Assembly (NCBI GenBank): GCA_050011895.1 | Contig: JBEKIF010000002.1 | Span: forward strand, 132,732-196,731 | DNA from: DATBGO01 sp050011895 | GTDB lineage: Bacteria > Actinomycetota > Actinomycetes > Streptosporangiales > Streptosporangiaceae | Reading direction: 5' to 3' | Length of the DNA: 64,000 bases | Shown: piece by piece, positions 1-8,241 of the stretch | Layout: every line of letters starts with the position of its first letter | Position numbering within the stretch: position 1 is the stretch's first letter | Made by a program: the position numbers and the translations under genes | Notes under the pieces: model-generated | Database searches by the model: none | Told to the model about the DNA's origin: nothing | What the model saw: only the letters and a program-made list of their open reading frames with translations

Positions 1-2
1 AG

Positions 3-374
3 TTCGTCACCACGAACCTCGTCGTGACCCAGTCGTTCCTCGCGGCGCACCCGAGTGTGGTCAACGGGCTGCTCAAGGGCCAGATCCAGGCCAATGATTT
101 CATCAACAACGACAAGGCGGCCGCCGAGCAGGCGGCCAACACCGAGCTGGCCGCCGTGAACTCGGGCAAGAACCTGAAGCCGAGCGTCATTTCCGCGGCC
201 TTCGCGCAGATCGCCTTCACCGACGACCCGATCGCTTCGTCGCTGGCCACTGACGCGCAGCATGCCGTCTCGGTCGGCCTTCTCAAGCCGGTCAGCAACC
301 TGACCAGCCTCTACGATCTCACCCCGCTCAATAAACTGCTCCAGGCAGCGGGTGAGCCGCAGGTCAGCTCGTGA
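3..374 (+). CDS. ABC transporter substrate-binding protein, SsuA/NMT1-like, C-terminal part
   Basis: This is the 3' end of a gene that enters from outside the window. The frame is open from base 3 to a TGA at 372-374. The visible 123 residues resemble the C-terminal lobe of periplasmic-binding proteins for sulfonates, nitrate or taurine, including the closing helix ending in YDLTPLNKLL. The next two genes encode the matching ATPase and permease, so it would be the extracytoplasmic solute receptor of an importer. The ligand cannot be told because the binding lobe is outside the window. The stop overlaps the GTG of the ATPase gene, so the two are probably translationally coupled. Confidence 0.75.
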   Translation, partial: FVTTNLVVTQSFLAAHPSVVNGLLKGQIQANDFINNDKAAAEQAANTELAAVNSGKNLKPSVISAAFAQIAFTDDPIASSLATDAQHAVSVGLLKPVSNLTSLYDLTPLNKLLQAAGEPQVSS

Positions 375-1216
375 GCCTGACCGACCGGCGCGGCGGGCCC
401 CCGGACCGCGGTCCGGGGGCGCGAGCGTTTCCCGGACCCGGGCGGTCAGCGACGCGCACGGCCGGTCAGCCTCCGGCCGCGATAAGCCTCGCCCGGGTCT
501 CCAAGGTCTACGGCAGCGGGCGCGCGGCCCTGCTGGCGCTCGACAAGGTGTCGCTCACCGTCGCGTCCGGTGAATTCGTCTGCCTGATCGGCGCGTCCGG
601 CTGCGGCAAGAGCACGCTGCTGTCGTTGGTCGCCGGACTGGACACGGCGAGCAGCGGCGAGGTCTCCACCGCCGGCCAGCGCGTGGGCCTGATGTTCCAG
701 GAGCCCGCGCTGTTCCCTTGGCTGACCGCGGCTCGCAACGTGGAACTCGCGCTACGCGCCCGCGGCATGCCGAAGGCCGAGCGGCGCCAGCGGACCGCCG
801 AGCTGCTGCAGACCGTCAGCCTGGACGGGTTCGGCGGTAAGCGGCCCCATGAGCTGTCCGGTGGCATGCGGCAGCGGGTGGCGATGGCGCGGGCCCTCGC
901 CCAGGATGCCGACGTGCTGCTGATGGACGAGCCGTTCGGCGCGCTCGACGCCATGACCAGGGACCTGCTCCATGACGAGCTGGAACGGATCTGCGCGGAA
1001 CGGACGCTGACCGTCCTGTTCGTGACCCACAACGTCCGGGAGGCCGCGCGCCTCGGCGATCGCGTGATCGTGCTGAGCAGCCGGCCCGGCCGGGTCATCG
1101 AGGAATACCAGGTGCCCAGGGAAGGGCCGCGCCGGATCGACTCGGTCGAGGTCGCCGAGCTGGCGGGCCGGATCACCGACCGGCTGCGGGAGGAAATGAG
1201 CCGTCATGGCGACTGA
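371..1216 (+). CDS. ABC transporter ATP-binding protein, SsuB/TauB-like
   Basis: Cytoplasmic ATPase that would power a sulfonate/nitrate/taurine-type importer. Walker A GASGCGKST lies at residues 74-82, the signature LSGGMRQR begins near 162, and the Walker B Asp-Glu is at 186-187 in LLMDEPFGALD. The length of 281 residues is slightly above usual because about 35 low-complexity, Arg/Gly/Pro-rich residues precede the conserved domain. The GTG at 371 overlaps the upstream stop and no better start is seen downstream. A 22-bp palindrome falls inside this N-terminal extension, which may be a former intercistronic stem-loop now within the reading frame. Confidence 0.9.
   Translation: MSLTDRRGGPPDRGPGARAFPGPGRSATRTAGQPPAAISLARVSKVYGSGRAALLALDKVSLTVASGEFVCLIGASGCGKSTLLSLVAGLDTASSGEVSTAGQRVGLMFQEPALFPWLTAARNVELALRARGMPKAERRQRTAELLQTVSLDGFGGKRPHELSGGMRQRVAMARALAQDADVLLMDEPFGALDAMTRDLLHDELERICAERTLTVLFVTHNVREAARLGDRVIVLSSRPGRVIEEYQVPREGPRRIDSVEVAELAGRITDRLREEMSRHGD
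399..420. repeat. 22-bp perfect palindrome near the ssuA-ssuB-like junction
   Basis: Bases 399-420 form a perfect inverted repeat with no loop, centred on GGACCGCGGTCC (404-415). It starts 25 bases after the substrate-binding protein stop and lies within the first codons of the ATPase gene. In the mRNA it could form a strong hairpin and stabilise the upstream message or reduce read-through to the ATPase. Seen directly; the role is inferred. Confidence 0.6.
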
Positions 1217-2081
1217 CCTGCAGCGGTCGGCGATCACCGGGCTGGACAGCCTGGAACTGCACGCGGCGCAGGCCGACCGCGGGCCGGGCCGGATTGCCAG
1301 GGTCGCGTGGGCGTCGGTGTGGCCCAAGCTGCTCGCGATCGCCCTGGTCCTGATCATCTGGGAGCTCATCCACCTGACCGGCTGGAAGTCGTACGTCCTG
1401 AAGGGCCCGACGACGGTCTTCGCCGACCTGTGGCAGCAGCTGCATCACGCGCTGTTGTGGCGGGCCATCGGCACCACGCTGCGCCGCGCGGTGATCGGGT
1501 ATTCCCTCGCGCTGGTCATCGGCTCGATTATCGGCGTGCTCGTCGCGCGGATCCCGCCGCTGCGCGCCGCGGTCGGGTCGATCATCACCGGCCTGCAGAC
1601 CATGCCGTCGATCGCCTGGTTCCCGTTCGCGATCATCCTGTTCGGCGAGACGACTCTGGCGATCCTGTTCGTCATGATCCTCGGAGCGGCTCCGTCAATC
1701 GCCAACGGGCTCATCACCGGAGTGGACTACACGCCGCCGCTGCTGCTGCGGGCCGGCAAGACCATCGGGCTGCGCGGTTTCTCGCTCTACCGGTTCCTCA
1801 TCCTGCCCGCGTCATTGCCTGCTTATGTGGCCGGGCTCAAGCAGGGCTGGGCATTCGCCTGGCGGAGCCTGATGGCCGGCGAGCTGCTGGTGCTCATCTT
1901 CGGCCAGTCCTCGATCGGCCAGCTGCTCAGCCAGGACCAGGACACCTTTGACTTCGCCGCCGCGACCTCGATCATCATCGTGATCCTGGTGATCGGGATC
2001 CTGGTCGACATGCTGTTCACCAAGCTCGACCTCGCGGTCCGGCGGCGCCGGGGCCTGCTCGACCCGGCGCTATCCGGGTAG
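1206..2081 (+). CDS. ABC transporter permease, SsuC/TauC-like
   Basis: Integral membrane subunit of the same importer, 291 residues. It has about six hydrophobic segments and a cytoplasmic coupling loop (about residues 160-205) with GAAPSIANGL and the Gly in AGKTIGLRG that fit the BPD_transp_1 (EAA) motif. The ATG at 1206 overlaps the end of the ATPase gene by 11 bases, indicating a substrate-binding, ATPase, permease operon. The substrate is unknown; sulfonate, taurine, nitrate or thiamine-precursor transporters all share this architecture. Confidence 0.9.
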   Translation: MATDLQRSAITGLDSLELHAAQADRGPGRIARVAWASVWPKLLAIALVLIIWELIHLTGWKSYVLKGPTTVFADLWQQLHHALLWRAIGTTLRRAVIGYSLALVIGSIIGVLVARIPPLRAAVGSIITGLQTMPSIAWFPFAIILFGETTLAILFVMILGAAPSIANGLITGVDYTPPLLLRAGKTIGLRGFSLYRFLILPASLPAYVAGLKQGWAFAWRSLMAGELLVLIFGQSSIGQLLSQDQDTFDFAAATSIIIVILVIGILVDMLFTKLDLAVRRRRGLLDPALSG

Positions 2082-2108
2082 CCGGCCGCACCGGGCTCGC
2101 TGGCCGCA

Positions 2109-2122
2109 CCGGGCTAGCCCGG
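2109..2122. terminator. Palindromic hairpin between convergent genes
   Basis: CCGGGCTAGCCCGG is a perfect 14-bp palindrome in the 75-bp gap between the convergent permease and fdhD genes. It is embedded in three imperfect copies of GGCCGCACCGGGCT starting at 2084, 2102 and 2121. No U-tract follows, which is common for actinobacterial terminators. The terminator role is inferred. Confidence 0.4.
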
Positions 2123-2156
2123 CCGCATCCGGGCTCGCGGCACCTCAGCCGCGGGC

Positions 2157-3020
2157 TCAGCGGTCCGCGTGTCCGGTCTCCGGCGGTCCGCTGTCGATCC
2201 GCTGCGCCCCGGTGTAGACGTTCATCGAGCTGCCGCGCAGGAACCCGACCAGGGTAAGCCCGGCCTGCTCGGCAAGGTCAGCGGCCAGCGACGAGGGCGC
2301 GGACACCGCCGCGAGAACCGGGATGCCCGCGGTTACGGCCTTCTGCACCAGCTCGAACGACGCCCGCCCGCTGACCAGCAGAACGCATCCGGCCAGCGGC
2401 AGCCGCCCCGCGCGCAGCGCCCAGCCGACCACCTTGTCGACGGCGTTGTGCCTGCCCACGTCCTCCCGCAGGACGAGCAGCTCGCCGCCGGCGCCGAACA
2501 GCCCGGCCGCGTGCAGCCCCCCGGTGGCGGTGAAGACGCGCTGCGCGCCGCGCAGCAGGTCCGGCATCGCGGCCAGGACGGCTGGCCGGACGCGCACGTG
2601 GTCCGCGGAAAGGTCAAAACCCGGCAAAACGGATAGTTCTTGGATACTCGCTTTGCCGCAGACGCCGCACGCACTCGTGGTAAGGAAATTACGGCGCACC
2701 GCGGGTGCCACCGTGATGCCCGGTCGCAGCGTCACGTCCGCCACATTGCCCGCGCCGTCATGATCGGAATGGCCGCAGCCGTCTGCGCTACAGACCTTGA
2801 TCGAAGCGATGTCCGGCGCGGCCCGGACGACACCCTCACCGACCAGGAAGCCCGCGGCCAGATCGAGGTCGTCGCCCGGAGTGCGCATGGTCAGGGTCAG
2901 CGCCTCGCCGTTGACCCTGATTCCCAGCGGCTCCTCGGCGGCGAGCAGGTCAGCTCGCGGCGATACCCGATCGGGCAGCGATATCCGCAGTACCCGCCGC
3001 CTGGCTGTCCTGCCGGTCAT
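2157..3020 (-). CDS. fdhD: Formate dehydrogenase accessory sulfurtransferase FdhD
   Basis: FdhD carries sulfur from a cysteine desulfurase to the molybdenum cofactor of formate dehydrogenase, which is required for activity of the enzyme. The 287-residue protein shows the family hallmarks: the N-terminal EEPLGIRVNG strand, the TMRTPGDDLDLAAGFL helix and the mobile-loop CxxC at Cys118 and Cys121 (SACGVCGK). A Shine-Dalgarno GGAAGG sits 5 bases before the ATG. It follows the GT87 gene by 13 bp on the same strand. Its presence beside selD, tRNA-Sec, selA and selB suggests the main selenoprotein is a formate dehydrogenase encoded outside this window. Confidence 0.93.
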   Translation of the reverse strand: MTGRTARRRVLRISLPDRVSPRADLLAAEEPLGIRVNGEALTLTMRTPGDDLDLAAGFLVGEGVVRAAPDIASIKVCSADGCGHSDHDGAGNVADVTLRPGITVAPAVRRNFLTTSACGVCGKASIQELSVLPGFDLSADHVRVRPAVLAAMPDLLRGAQRVFTATGGLHAAGLFGAGGELLVLREDVGRHNAVDKVVGWALRAGRLPLAGCVLLVSGRASFELVQKAVTAGIPVLAAVSAPSSLAADLAEQAGLTLVGFLRGSSMNVYTGAQRIDSGPPETGHADR

Positions 3021-3033
3021 CGCCGCCTTCCGG

Positions 3034-4374
3034 TCATGAAGCAGGCCGGCCCGCGGCTTCCGGGCCGCCCGCAGTGCGGCCGGCCCGCCACGCGCTCGCC
3101 GCCGCGATCAGCGCGGCCACGAACATCACCAGGCCGGCCAGCACGAACAGGTTCCAGCTGATCAGCTGGAACCCGCGTAGGTGGAAGATCTCGCTCTTCG
3201 GATGCCGGCCGGTGAAGAAACCGACCAGCCCATGCGGCAGCAGGGCCAGATTCCCCGTCCAGTGGCCCGGCCAGTCGAAGAACAGCGCCATCATGGCCCC
3301 GGCCAGGCCCCAGTATGCCCACCGCCTGGCGCGCCGGGCCCGCACTGCGGCGTCGACCAGGATGGCCAGCACCGGCACGATCCAGACCCAGTGGTTGTCC
3401 CAGCTGATCGGCGAGATGAGCACTCCCGTCAGGCCGCAGGTCACCCAGCCCGCGGTGGGCCGCCCGGCCCGGGCCAGCAGCGCGGCGGCGATCAGGCCGA
3501 GGACCGCGACGATGGCCGCCAGGACGATCCACAGGGCCGTGACGCTGCCCGCGCCGGCCGGCGTCCTGGTGATGAGCGCGAGCAGCGACTGGTTCAGCAG
3601 GGAGCCCAGGCCCACGTTCGAGAAATCGCCCGCATGCAGGAAATAGCCGGTCAGCCACCATTTGACGGAGTCGTGCGGCAGCGTGACAAAGCCGATCACC
3701 ACGGTGACTGCGAAGGCGGCCGTGGCGACCGCCGCCTGGCGGAGCTTCCCCGCCAGGATCAGGTACGGGATGAAGATCAGCGGAACCAGCTTGATGCCGG
3801 CGGCCAGGCCGATGCCCGCGCCTTTCCACCGCCGGTCGTCGGGCTGGCAGAGGTCCCACGCGATCAGCGCCATCAGCACCAGCTCGATCTGCCCCACCTG
3901 CACCGAGCGCAGCACCGGCTCGGTCCATAGTGCCGCGGCCGAGACGGCGAGGACCGCGACCGATCGGTCCCTGCCGCGCCAGCCGAGCTGGCCGAACGTC
4001 AGCCAGACGGTCACCGTCATCGCCGCGAGGCTGACGACCAGCATCAGCCACTTCAGGACGGCCCAGGGCAGCAGCGAGCCGGCGGCGAAGCCGAGCGCGG
4101 CGAATGGCGTATAGAGATACTTCACGCCGGGCAGGAATTGCCAGGTGTACAACGTCTCGGGAGCATGCCGGGTGATAAGGCCGGCGTTGTTGTAGATGTT
4201 GAGGTCAAACCAGGTCAAGGTCAGATGGAGCGGATGAGTCGCGATATCGGCCACATACGCGGCAAGCGCGATACTGAAGGCCGCCCCGGCGAGCGCGAGG
4301 GCCCGGCGGCTGCGCCGCTGGCTCGCTGGGTGGGCGCTGGCTGGTCCGGCCAGACCAGGCTCTGCATGTAGCAT
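3034..4374 (-). CDS. GT87-family polyprenol-phosphate mannosyltransferase-like membrane protein
   Basis: Multi-pass membrane glycosyltransferase of the GT87/DUF2029 family. In actinobacteria such enzymes add mannose from polyprenyl-phosphomannose to phosphatidylinositol mannosides, lipomannan or other envelope glycans on the outer face of the membrane. About ten hydrophobic helices are visible, with the early WFDLNIY loop holding the presumed catalytic Asp and the late family motif SPISWDNHWVW. I chose the ATG at 4374, which has GGAAGG six bases upstream, over a longer in-frame start at 4509; this gives 446 residues. The acceptor is unknown and the gene's place next to fdhD is probably only co-transcription. 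Confidence 0.82.
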   Translation of the reverse strand: MLHAEPGLAGPASAHPASQRRSRRALALAGAAFSIALAAYVADIATHPLHLTLTWFDLNIYNNAGLITRHAPETLYTWQFLPGVKYLYTPFAALGFAAGSLLPWAVLKWLMLVVSLAAMTVTVWLTFGQLGWRGRDRSVAVLAVSAAALWTEPVLRSVQVGQIELVLMALIAWDLCQPDDRRWKGAGIGLAAGIKLVPLIFIPYLILAGKLRQAAVATAAFAVTVVIGFVTLPHDSVKWWLTGYFLHAGDFSNVGLGSLLNQSLLALITRTPAGAGSVTALWIVLAAIVAVLGLIAAALLARAGRPTAGWVTCGLTGVLISPISWDNHWVWIVPVLAILVDAAVRARRARRWAYWGLAGAMMALFFDWPGHWTGNLALLPHGLVGFFTGRHPKSEIFHLRGFQLISWNLFVLAGLVMFVAALIAAASAWRAGRTAGGPEAAGRPAS

Positions 4375-4579
4375 CGGCGTCCTTCCCGGCCATCGATGTG
4401 CCGCGATCCCTGAGCGCTCCGCACGGCACCGCGACGGCACCGCAACGGCACACAGGATATGAGGTATCGACCGTCGGCGGGCATATTGTCGGCCAGCGCG
4501 CCCGGGCACGGTGCGGCTACCGGACAGGATATGGGCGCGCCGCCTGGCTAGGCCGGCTGACCGGGATAGCTCCCTCCGG

Positions 4580-5566
4580 CTACCTGACCGTGAGTACGGC
4601 GCCGCCCGCAGGCACGAGCTTTCCGATCACCGGCGCACCAGGCAGCTCGCCGGCCACCAACAGCCCCCCAGAGGTCTGCGCGTCAGCAAGCAACAGCAGT
4701 TCTTCCTCGTCCAGGTTGCCGAAGTCGGCATGGGGGCGGACCCAGTCCAGGTTCCGCCAGCTTCCGCCGGGAATGTACCCGGCCCGCAGTGCGGACCTGG
4801 CCTCCGGCAGCACCGGCACCGCCGCGTGGTCGATGATGGCCGCCACGCCGCTCGCCCTGGCCAGCTTGAACAGATGGCCTAGCAGCCCGAAGCCGGTCAC
4901 GTCGGTGGCGCACCGGAGGCCGGCCGCCAGCGCGGCCCGGCTGGCCGCCGCGTTGAGCGCCGTCATCACGTCGACCGCCTCCTGGCTGACCTCGCCGGTG
5001 GCCTTGTGCCGCGCGTTCAGGACGCCGATGCCTATTGGCTTGGTCAGGCTCAGCGGGAGGCCGGCGGTGCCTGCGTCGATGCGCAGCAGCGCGGCCGGAT
5101 CGGCGAGGCCGGTCACGGCCATCCCGTACTTCGGCTCAGGGTCATCGATGCTGTGCCCGCCGGCCACGTGGCAGCCCGCGCTGCGGGCCACGTCGAGGCC
5201 GCCGCGCAGTACCTCCACGGCCAGCTCAATGGGCAGCTTGTCACGCGGCCAGCCGAGCAGGTTCAGCGCGATGAGCGGCTCGCCGCCCACTGCGTAGACG
5301 TCGGACAGCGCGTTGGCTGCGGCAATGCGCCCGAACGTATAGGCATCGTCGACGACCGGCGTGAAGAAATCGGCGGTCGCGACGATGGCGCGGTCCGGGC
5401 CGATCCGGACCACTGCCGCGTCGTCGCCGTCCTCAACGCCGATGATCAGGTCCGCAGCCGGACTGTCCGGGATGAGCCGGGCCACGGCTTCTTCAAGCTC
5501 GCCGGGAGGGATCTTGCAGGCGCAGCCGCCGCCGCGGGCATACTGGGTCAACCTGACGGTCGTCAT
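4580..5566 (-). CDS. selD: Selenide, water dikinase (selenophosphate synthetase)
   Basis: Makes selenophosphate from selenide and ATP, the selenium donor for selenocysteyl-tRNA. The N-terminus has GGGCACKI with Cys15 and Lys18 matching the catalytic Cys17 and Lys20 of E. coli SelD, so this copy uses Cys and is not itself a selenoprotein. AIR-synthase-like N and C domains follow, including NALSDVYAVGGEP and a Gly-rich DVTGFGLLGH. The ATG at 5566 gives 328 residues, typical of the family; a longer frame to 5650 lacks conserved sequence. It is divergent from the acyl-CoA ligase and upstream of the GT87-fdhD pair on the same strand. Confidence 0.95.
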   Translation of the reverse strand: MTTVRLTQYARGGGCACKIPPGELEEAVARLIPDSPAADLIIGVEDGDDAAVVRIGPDRAIVATADFFTPVVDDAYTFGRIAAANALSDVYAVGGEPLIALNLLGWPRDKLPIELAVEVLRGGLDVARSAGCHVAGGHSIDDPEPKYGMAVTGLADPAALLRIDAGTAGLPLSLTKPIGIGVLNARHKATGEVSQEAVDVMTALNAAASRAALAAGLRCATDVTGFGLLGHLFKLARASGVAAIIDHAAVPVLPEARSALRAGYIPGGSWRNLDWVRPHADFGNLDEEELLLLADAQTSGGLLVAGELPGAPVIGKLVPAGGAVLTVR

Positions 5567-5771
5567 CCCTGAAATGTAGCGATCCGGGGTGCCGGGTGCC
5601 GACGCAGGCCGTCCGTCCTGGCTGGTCCGCTCACGGTGGCTTCCTGCCACGCGGGCGGCCGGCTCAGCACTGTCCGCCGCGGCGTGTTTCCGGGGCTTGC
5701 GTTGCGGCTAGCGCGGACGGCATGGTTGCATGCCACCGAAGGCTGGAGATCCGGGCGGGCGGAGGTACGCG

Positions 5772-7622
5772 GTGACGAGCGAGGTGCTGCAGCAGCGGGC
5801 AGAGCTCGAGGATGCCATCAACGGGAAGACGATCTGTGATCACCTCATGGAGACGGTGCGGAAGTGGGGTGACCTGCCCGCGTTTTCCGACCGTGACGGC
5901 GACGGGCCCTGGCAGACCATCAGCTGGGCGCAGGCCAGGCAGCAGGTGCTCGAGCTGGCGGCGGGCTTGGCCGCCCTGGGCCTGCAGCCGGGCGAGCGGG
6001 TGGCGCTCATGCTGCCGAACCGCGTCGAGCACGTGCTCGCCGACCTGGCGGCAGTGCACGCCGGGGGCGTCCCTGTCACCTTCTACGCGACCCTCGCCAC
6101 CGACCAGATCGCCTATATGGCCGGCGACTGCGACGCCAGGATCGCGGTCCTCGATGGCGCGGACGAGCTGCAGCGCTGGCAGCCTGCACTGGCCGGGCTG
6201 CCCGGCCTTAAGAAGATCATCGTCAGGGATCCGGCCGCCTGCCCGCCCGGTGATCTCTTCGTCAGCTGGCATGATTTCACCGAGCTCGGCCGCGCACGGT
6301 ACGCGGCGTCGCCAGCCGCTATTGATCTCCTGATCCGCGGCCTCGCGCCCGAGCAGCCCGTGACCCTGCTGTACACCTCGGGAACCACGGGGAATCCCAA
6401 GGGCGTCGTCATCACCCACCACAGCGTGCTCTACGAGCTGATGACAGCCACCGTCTCCGGCACCCTGGTGCCGCATGTCCGCTGGGTGTCCTACCTGCCG
6501 CTGGCCCACATCGCGGAGCGGATGTTCACCATCTACCTGGCCATCCACACCGGCGGTCACGTGCATTTCTGCCACCTGGCCAGCACCGAGCTGGTGCGCA
6601 CCGTCGGTGCCGTCAGGCCGACGTCGTTCTTCGGGGTGCCGAGAGTGTGGGAGAAGATTCAGGCCGGAATCCAGGCGGTGCTCGCCATGGAGACGGATCC
6701 AGCCAAGCGCGCGGCCATCGAGGCCGCCATGGGAACAGGCCGGCGCTACACCGAGAGCTGCCAGTTCGGCCAGTCGACGCCAGCGGAACTCGCGGCTGAG
6801 TTTCGCGCCGCCGACGAGCAGACCCTCCGCCCGATCCGCTCGCTCCTCGGCCTCGGCGACGCCGAGATTTTCGTGAGCGCTGCCGCGCCGCTGCCGGTCG
6901 ACGTTGCCGCGTTCTTCGCCGGCCTTGGCATGAAGATCCTCGATGTCTACGGGATGACCGAGACCACCGGTGCCTTCACATCGAACACCACGGCGGCGTT
7001 CAAGCTGGGCACGGTCGGCCGGGCGGTGGCCGGCACGGAAATCAGGATCGCCAGCGACGGGGAGATTCTCACTCGCGGGCCGCTGAACATGCCCGGGTAC
7101 CTGAACCTGCCCGAGCGGACCGCCGACATCATCGACGCTGACGGCTGGCTGCACACCGGCGATGTCGGGTCGCTTGACGGCGACGGTTTCCTGTCCGTCG
7201 TGGACCGGAAGAAGGAACTGATCATCACTTCGGGCGGCGAGAACATCTCCCCGGCGGGGATCGAGAATCTCCTGGTGGCGGAATCGCTGATCGGCCAGGC
7301 GCTGGCCTACGGTGACCACAGGCGCTACGTGGTCGCGCTGCTGACTCTGGACGGCGAAGTCGCCCCCGCGTGGGCCAGGGCCCGCGGAATCGAGGCATCG
7401 CTGGCCGAGCTAGCTGAGGACCCCACCGTGCTGGCCGCCGTCGAGGACGCCGTCGCAGCGGCCAACTCCCGGCTGGCCCGCGTGCAGCAGGTCAAGCGCT
7501 GGCGGCTGCTGCCGGTGGAGTGGACGGCCGAGAGCGGGGAGTTGACACCGACCTTGAAGCTCAAGCGACGGGTAGTCCACGCCAAGTACGCCGACATCAT
7601 CGATTCGCTATACGAGAGCTGA
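5772..7622 (+). CDS. Long-chain fatty-acid--CoA ligase, FadD15-like
   Basis: AMP-forming acyl-CoA synthetase that activates long-chain fatty acids through an acyl-adenylate. The P-loop YTSGTTGNPKGV is at residues 201-212, the acyl-binding motif YGMTETTG follows, and the C-terminal hinge region contains DGWLHTGDVG and DRKKELIITSGGENISP. I prefer the GTG at 5772, with a perfect GGAGG six bases upstream, over the ATG at 5730; this gives 616 residues. Substrate chain length is not visible. It is transcribed toward tRNA-Sec, 60 bp downstream. Confidence 0.9.
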   Translation: MTSEVLQQRAELEDAINGKTICDHLMETVRKWGDLPAFSDRDGDGPWQTISWAQARQQVLELAAGLAALGLQPGERVALMLPNRVEHVLADLAAVHAGGVPVTFYATLATDQIAYMAGDCDARIAVLDGADELQRWQPALAGLPGLKKIIVRDPAACPPGDLFVSWHDFTELGRARYAASPAAIDLLIRGLAPEQPVTLLYTSGTTGNPKGVVITHHSVLYELMTATVSGTLVPHVRWVSYLPLAHIAERMFTIYLAIHTGGHVHFCHLASTELVRTVGAVRPTSFFGVPRVWEKIQAGIQAVLAMETDPAKRAAIEAAMGTGRRYTESCQFGQSTPAELAAEFRAADEQTLRPIRSLLGLGDAEIFVSAAAPLPVDVAAFFAGLGMKILDVYGMTETTGAFTSNTTAAFKLGTVGRAVAGTEIRIASDGEILTRGPLNMPGYLNLPERTADIIDADGWLHTGDVGSLDGDGFLSVVDRKKELIITSGGENISPAGIENLLVAESLIGQALAYGDHRRYVVALLTLDGEVAPAWARARGIEASLAELAEDPTVLAAVEDAVAAANSRLARVQQVKRWRLLPVEWTAESGELTPTLKLKRRVVHAKYADIIDSLYES

Positions 7623-7682
7623 CGCCCGGCGGCATGGGCGTGAGCGCAGCCTGGCCGGGCATACCCCGGTAGGGTCGGCCGC

Positions 7683-7775
7683 GGAGGCGTCCGGGTGCCT
7701 GGTGGCCCCCCCGGTCTTCAAAACCGGTGGACGGCGCGCTGCGTCGTCGGCGGGTTCGATTCCCGTCCGCCTCCG
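7683..7775 (+). tRNA. selC: tRNA-Sec (anticodon UCA)
   Basis: Cloverleaf features of selenocysteine tRNA are visible. The anticodon stem CCGGT/ACCGG (7711-7715, 7723-7727) encloses loop CTTCAAA with anticodon TCA at 7718-7720. The acceptor GGAGGCG pairs with CGCCTCC (7768-7774), followed by discriminator G. The T arm CGGGTTCGATTCCCG is at 7751-7765. A long variable arm (about 7728-7749) with GACG/CGTC pairing sits between. CCA is not encoded. The length of 93 nt and the very long extra arm fit tRNA-Sec. selD lies upstream and selA-selB lie downstream, beyond an accessory block. Confidence 0.93.
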
Positions 7776-7836
7776 CTGACGTGCACAAACGCAGGTCAGC
7801 GGGTCTGCCGGCAGGATCACGCTCGGAGGAATCACT

Positions 7837-8241
7837 ATGACCCACGCGGTCGAGATCCCGGCTCTCGACGGGCGCAGCCCCCTGGGATTCCTAGCCGCCC
7901 TCGGCCTGCTCGTGATCCTGGGAGCCGCAAGTTCAGAGCCGATGCGCCTGTCTTTCTCCGAGACCAGCGCAGCGGCGGTCATCCACTCACGCCTGGCGTC
8001 GCTCGGCGATGTCGTGGACGAGCTGGATGGCATCACCGCCGGCGCGGCGGAAGCCGCGGCCATCGTCGGCCTGGATCCGCGTTTCCCGCTGCGGGCCGGA
8101 ATACATGCGGACCCGATGCGGCGCCCCCGCGAGGATTACCGCGACCTGGATGCGGCGATCCGGCGCTTCGGCCGGGTGCGCCTCACTCCGCCTTCGAAAG
8201 CGCGGCCCAGGTGTCCGGCCCGACAACGCCGTCGACGGTGA
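7837..8241 (+). pseudogene. Truncated gene, N-terminal part of a possible CRISPR type I-G-associated family
   Basis: The gene begins with ATG and a good GGAGG, 62 bp after tRNA-Sec. Its first about 110 residues look like a real protein: DGRSPLGFLAALGLLVIL, then RADPMR-like and REDY segments. From memory this resembles the N-terminus of actinobacterial type I-G (I-U) Cas3-extension/Csb3-like proteins, but I cannot verify it. After about base 8180 the frame runs antisense through the end of the converging DUF1906 gene, and the last 20 residues are Arg/Pro-rich noise. It therefore appears to have lost its 3' part through recombination. No other cas gene or CRISPR array is seen. Confidence 0.5.

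Noticed and set aside
5664..7319. A 551-codon open frame antisense to the acyl-CoA ligase
   Set aside because: Low-complexity composition and complete overlap with a clear AMP-binding enzyme show it is a shadow. The same holds for the 625-codon frame at 16235-18112 opposite selB.
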